A stretch of DNA of 64,000 nt, taken from assembly GCF_004795855.1 (NCBI RefSeq), contig NZ_CP039252.1, forward strand, positions 248,001 through 312,000, written 5' to 3'. Shown piece by piece: positions 61,898-64,000 of the stretch. The notes under the pieces are model-generated. The model did not search any database. It was not told the DNA's origin and worked only from the letters and a program-made list of their open reading frames with translations. Numbering within the stretch: the first letter of the stretch is position 1; every line of letters begins with the position of its first letter. The translations under genes and the position numbers were made by a program. Source of the stretch: Hydrogenophaga sp. PAMC20947 (GTDB taxonomy: Bacteria > Pseudomonadota > Gammaproteobacteria > Burkholderiales > Burkholderiaceae_C).

Positions 61898-64000
61898 ATG
61901 CCCGAATTGTTTACCCGCCGATCGACGGCGATCGTTGTTCTTGCTCTCGCGCCGCTGACCGTGCTGGCCAGCGGCACATCGGTCCGCTTCGACGACGCAG
62001 CCAGTCCGTTTCCCAGCAACCGACTGACCCGGCTGAATTTTTCCAACGTGACCTACCGCCAGGTCAACTTGCCCAAGCCCGATTGCGCGATACAGGTCAG
62101 CGACTGCAAGGACCTTGACGTGATCAACACGCTGGATGGTTTTTCCACCCAGCCCCGCATCACCGTGCCGTTCACGGGCGACATCGACGTGTCCACGGTC
62201 AACAGCGACTCGGTGTACCTGATCAACCTGGGCGATACCCAGAGCTTTCGGGGTTTTGGCAGCAAGGTGGGCATCAACCAGATTCTGTGGGACCCCGACA
62301 GCCAGACCCTGGTCTTTGAGCCCGACGAGCTGTTGGCCGAACACACCCGCTACCTGATCGTGGTCACCGACGGCGTGCGCGATACCCAAGGCAAGAAGCT
62401 CAAAAAGAGCGACTACGCGGGCGAGCAAAACAGCCGCGACTGGCGTGATCGCTGGGACCGGTTGCTGCAGCGTCGGGATGGCCACGCCAGCAAGGGGCGC
62501 GATGACGACGATTCGGGCTACGAGCGCGAGGTGCGCGATGCGGTGCGTTCGGTGCGCACGCGCGGGCCTTCGCTGGTGGCCGCAACCGTGTTCACGACGC
62601 AGAGCACCACCGGCGATCTGGTGAAAATCATGCGCCAGATCAAACGCTCGCGCCCGGCGTCTGCGAATTTCATGATCGGGAGCAACGGGGGGGCTTCGAC
62701 CCGTGCGGTTTTTAATGTGGCCGATGTCACCTCCATGAGTTTCCAGCGCCAGATCAGCACGGCCCCGGGGTTCACGACTGGCCCGCTGCCCACGACTGCA
62801 TTGGGTGTGTTCACGGGAGCCGTGGGACAGATCGCTTACGGCACCTACAGCTCGCCAAACTACCAGGTTGCGGGCCAATACATACCCCCCGTGAACTCGC
62901 TCACCGGCGCGCCAAGCGCGCAAGGCAACAAAGAACTGGTGTTCCAGCTCTTTGTGCCCGCAGGAGAGAAGCCAGCGGGTGGCTGGCCCGTGGCGATCTT
63001 TGGCCATGGCTTTACCGACAGCATGTACGGCGCCCCATGGACCGTGGCTTCGACGTTCGCCTCGCGCGGCATCGCCACCTTGTCGATCAACGTTTTGGGC
63101 CATGGGGGCGGTGCGCAGGGCAAGCTCAGCGTCACCACTTCCTCAGCCGCAACACCCATCGAGGTACCGGCCGGCGGCCGGGGTTTTGACCAGGATGGCA
63201 ACGGCGCCATCGATTCCACCGAAGGCGTCAATGCGGTTGCTCCGCGCGATGCCATCAGCAGCCGCGATGGCTTGCGCCAAACCGTGATCGATCTGCTGCA
63301 GCTGGTTCGGCAGGTGGAGGTGGGCATGGACGTGGATGGTGACGGCAGTGCCGATCTCAACGCCCAGCGCATCTACTACGCGGGTCAGTCGTTTGGTGGC
63401 ATTTACGGCACCATTTTGCTGGGCGTGGAGCCCAACATCCGGGCGGGTGTGCCCAACGTGCCCGGTGGCTCGATCACCGAAGTGGGACGGCAGGGCGCTT
63501 TCCGCTTCCTGACCGCTGCCGCCCTGGCCACGCGCCAGCCCCAGTTGCTCAATTTGCCTGTGACACCCGGTGTGCCGGTGCCGTTCAATCTGAACTTCAA
63601 CGAAAACATGCCGCTGCGCGATGTGGCACCGGTTGTCAACACCGTGCCCGGCGCGTTGGCCATTGCCCAGGTACTGGACCGGTATGAATGGGTGCAGCAG
63701 TCGGGTAACCCGGTGTCGTATGCGCCGCTGATTCGCAAGCAACCATTGTGGGGCGCTGCGGCCAAGTCGGTGATCGTGCAGTTTGCCAAGGGGGACCAGA
63801 CCGTGCCCAACCCGACGACCTCGGCCCTGATCCGGGCAGGTGGCCTGGAAGATCGCGCTACTTACTTCCGCAATGACCTGGCCGTGGCCAACAACGCGGG
63901 GGTGCCCAAGAATCCCCACACCTTCCTCACCAACATTGCATCGCTTTCGGCAGGGGGTTATGCGGTAGCAGGGCAAATACAGATCGCCGAATTCTTCAAG
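61898..64000 (+). CDS. Secreted lipase-like alpha/beta hydrolase (3' truncated by window edge)
   Basis: The frame is open from ATG 61898 to the window end (701 codons, no stop). The start has ACAGGAGA upstream and a signal peptide ending near VLASG. An Ig-like N domain (ITVPFTGDIDVSTVNSDSVYL) precedes the hydrolase fold: IFGHGFTDSMYGA oxyanion strand and the nucleophile elbow YAGQSFGGIYG (S in GxSxG). Two DxDGNG calcium-type loops interrupt the fold (DQDGNGAIDSTEG and DVDGDGSADLN). This matches bacterial virulence-factor lipase-type proteins; substrate probably an ester or lipid. It is divergent from the barrel gene. The histidine of the triad may lie past the edge. Confidence 0.82.
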   Translation, partial: MPELFTRRSTAIVVLALAPLTVLASGTSVRFDDAASPFPSNRLTRLNFSNVTYRQVNLPKPDCAIQVSDCKDLDVINTLDGFSTQPRITVPFTGDIDVSTVNSDSVYLINLGDTQSFRGFGSKVGINQILWDPDSQTLVFEPDELLAEHTRYLIVVTDGVRDTQGKKLKKSDYAGEQNSRDWRDRWDRLLQRRDGHASKGRDDDDSGYEREVRDAVRSVRTRGPSLVAATVFTTQSTTGDLVKIMRQIKRSRPASANFMIGSNGGASTRAVFNVADVTSMSFQRQISTAPGFTTGPLPTTALGVFTGAVGQIAYGTYSSPNYQVAGQYIPPVNSLTGAPSAQGNKELVFQLFVPAGEKPAGGWPVAIFGHGFTDSMYGAPWTVASTFASRGIATLSINVLGHGGGAQGKLSVTTSSAATPIEVPAGGRGFDQDGNGAIDSTEGVNAVAPRDAISSRDGLRQTVIDLLQLVRQVEVGMDVDGDGSADLNAQRIYYAGQSFGGIYGTILLGVEPNIRAGVPNVPGGSITEVGRQGAFRFLTAAALATRQPQLLNLPVTPGVPVPFNLNFNENMPLRDVAPVVNTVPGALAIAQVLDRYEWVQQSGNPVSYAPLIRKQPLWGAAAKSVIVQFAKGDQTVPNPTTSALIRAGGLEDRATYFRNDLAVANNAGVPKNPHTFLTNIASLSAGGYAVAGQIQIAEFFK

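Noticed and set aside
61826..63103. A 425-residue minus-strand frame opposite the lipase-like gene
   Set aside because: The plus-strand frame is open for 701 codons, has a signal peptide and GxSxG, and fits better.

Overview
The window is GC-rich, tightly packed bacterial chromosome from a betaproteobacterium. The gene content (tryptophan-to-anthranilate kyn genes, an orphan Bug-type binding protein, DUF3579, the folK/pcnB/HAD/hda cluster, many ATGA stop/start overlaps) fits Burkholderiales, family Comamonadaceae, most likely Hydrogenophaga or a near relative. The genus is an inference; no rRNA or tRNA gene is visible to confirm it.

Layout. 0-8 kb: the 3' end of aconitase, a membrane-anchored trypsin-like protease, a MoxR/DUF58/VWA operon, an FAD monooxygenase and a Bug binding protein. 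8-16 kb (minus strand): an AlkX/YcaQ-like DNA glycosylase, kynB-kynU-kynA, a PAS hybrid histidine kinase, a YkgJ Zn/Fe-cluster-type protein and an RlmI-like methyltransferase. 16-25 kb: argD-argF (with a duplicated argF tail), DUF3579, dodecin, an AIM24-family remnant, rpsT, murJ, SirB1. 24-28 kb: isochorismatase-like hydrolase, a frameshifted DJ-1/PfpI gene, a GlxA-type regulator, an MFS transporter, purM. 29-33.8 kb: a plus-strand run of AI-2E/PerM exporter, hda, HAD phosphatase, pcnB and folK.

33.8-36.4 kb is the clearest accessory island: a decayed integron. It holds an integron-integrase (intI) pseudogene, an IS110/IS1111-type insertion sequence, one AT-rich ACT-domain gene cassette, and an attC-like hairpin whose last core triplet is the stop codon of pdxH. 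Integrase and cassette are divergent, as in a real integron.

36-64 kb: pdxH, a ChaC-like gene, an OmpA-like protein, gloA, a thioesterase, a two-gene phosphorelay (a response regulator with a ruined GGDEF motif plus a 1612-residue hybrid kinase), an Hsp70-like chaperone, several small enzymes, a lipid-anchored Dsb-like protein, RcnB-like and TerB-like proteins, a paired YeeE/DUF6691 sulfur-compound transporter, an LRR-kinase, two SRAP (HMCES/YedK) paralogs flanking a methyltransferase and a protease, a GST, an old-yellow-enzyme reductase, an outer-membrane barrel protein and the start of a secreted lipase-like protein that runs off the end.

Two themes deserve attention. First, a dispersed GC-rich palindromic repeat family lies at 2.2, 9.4 and 10.4 kb, and a related double copy sits inside the kynB reading frame at 12.1 kb, where it is apparently translated. 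Second, gene decay is frequent: intI, DJ-1/PfpI, AIM24, a VOC-family tail and a duplicated argF tail are all broken remnants between intact housekeeping genes.
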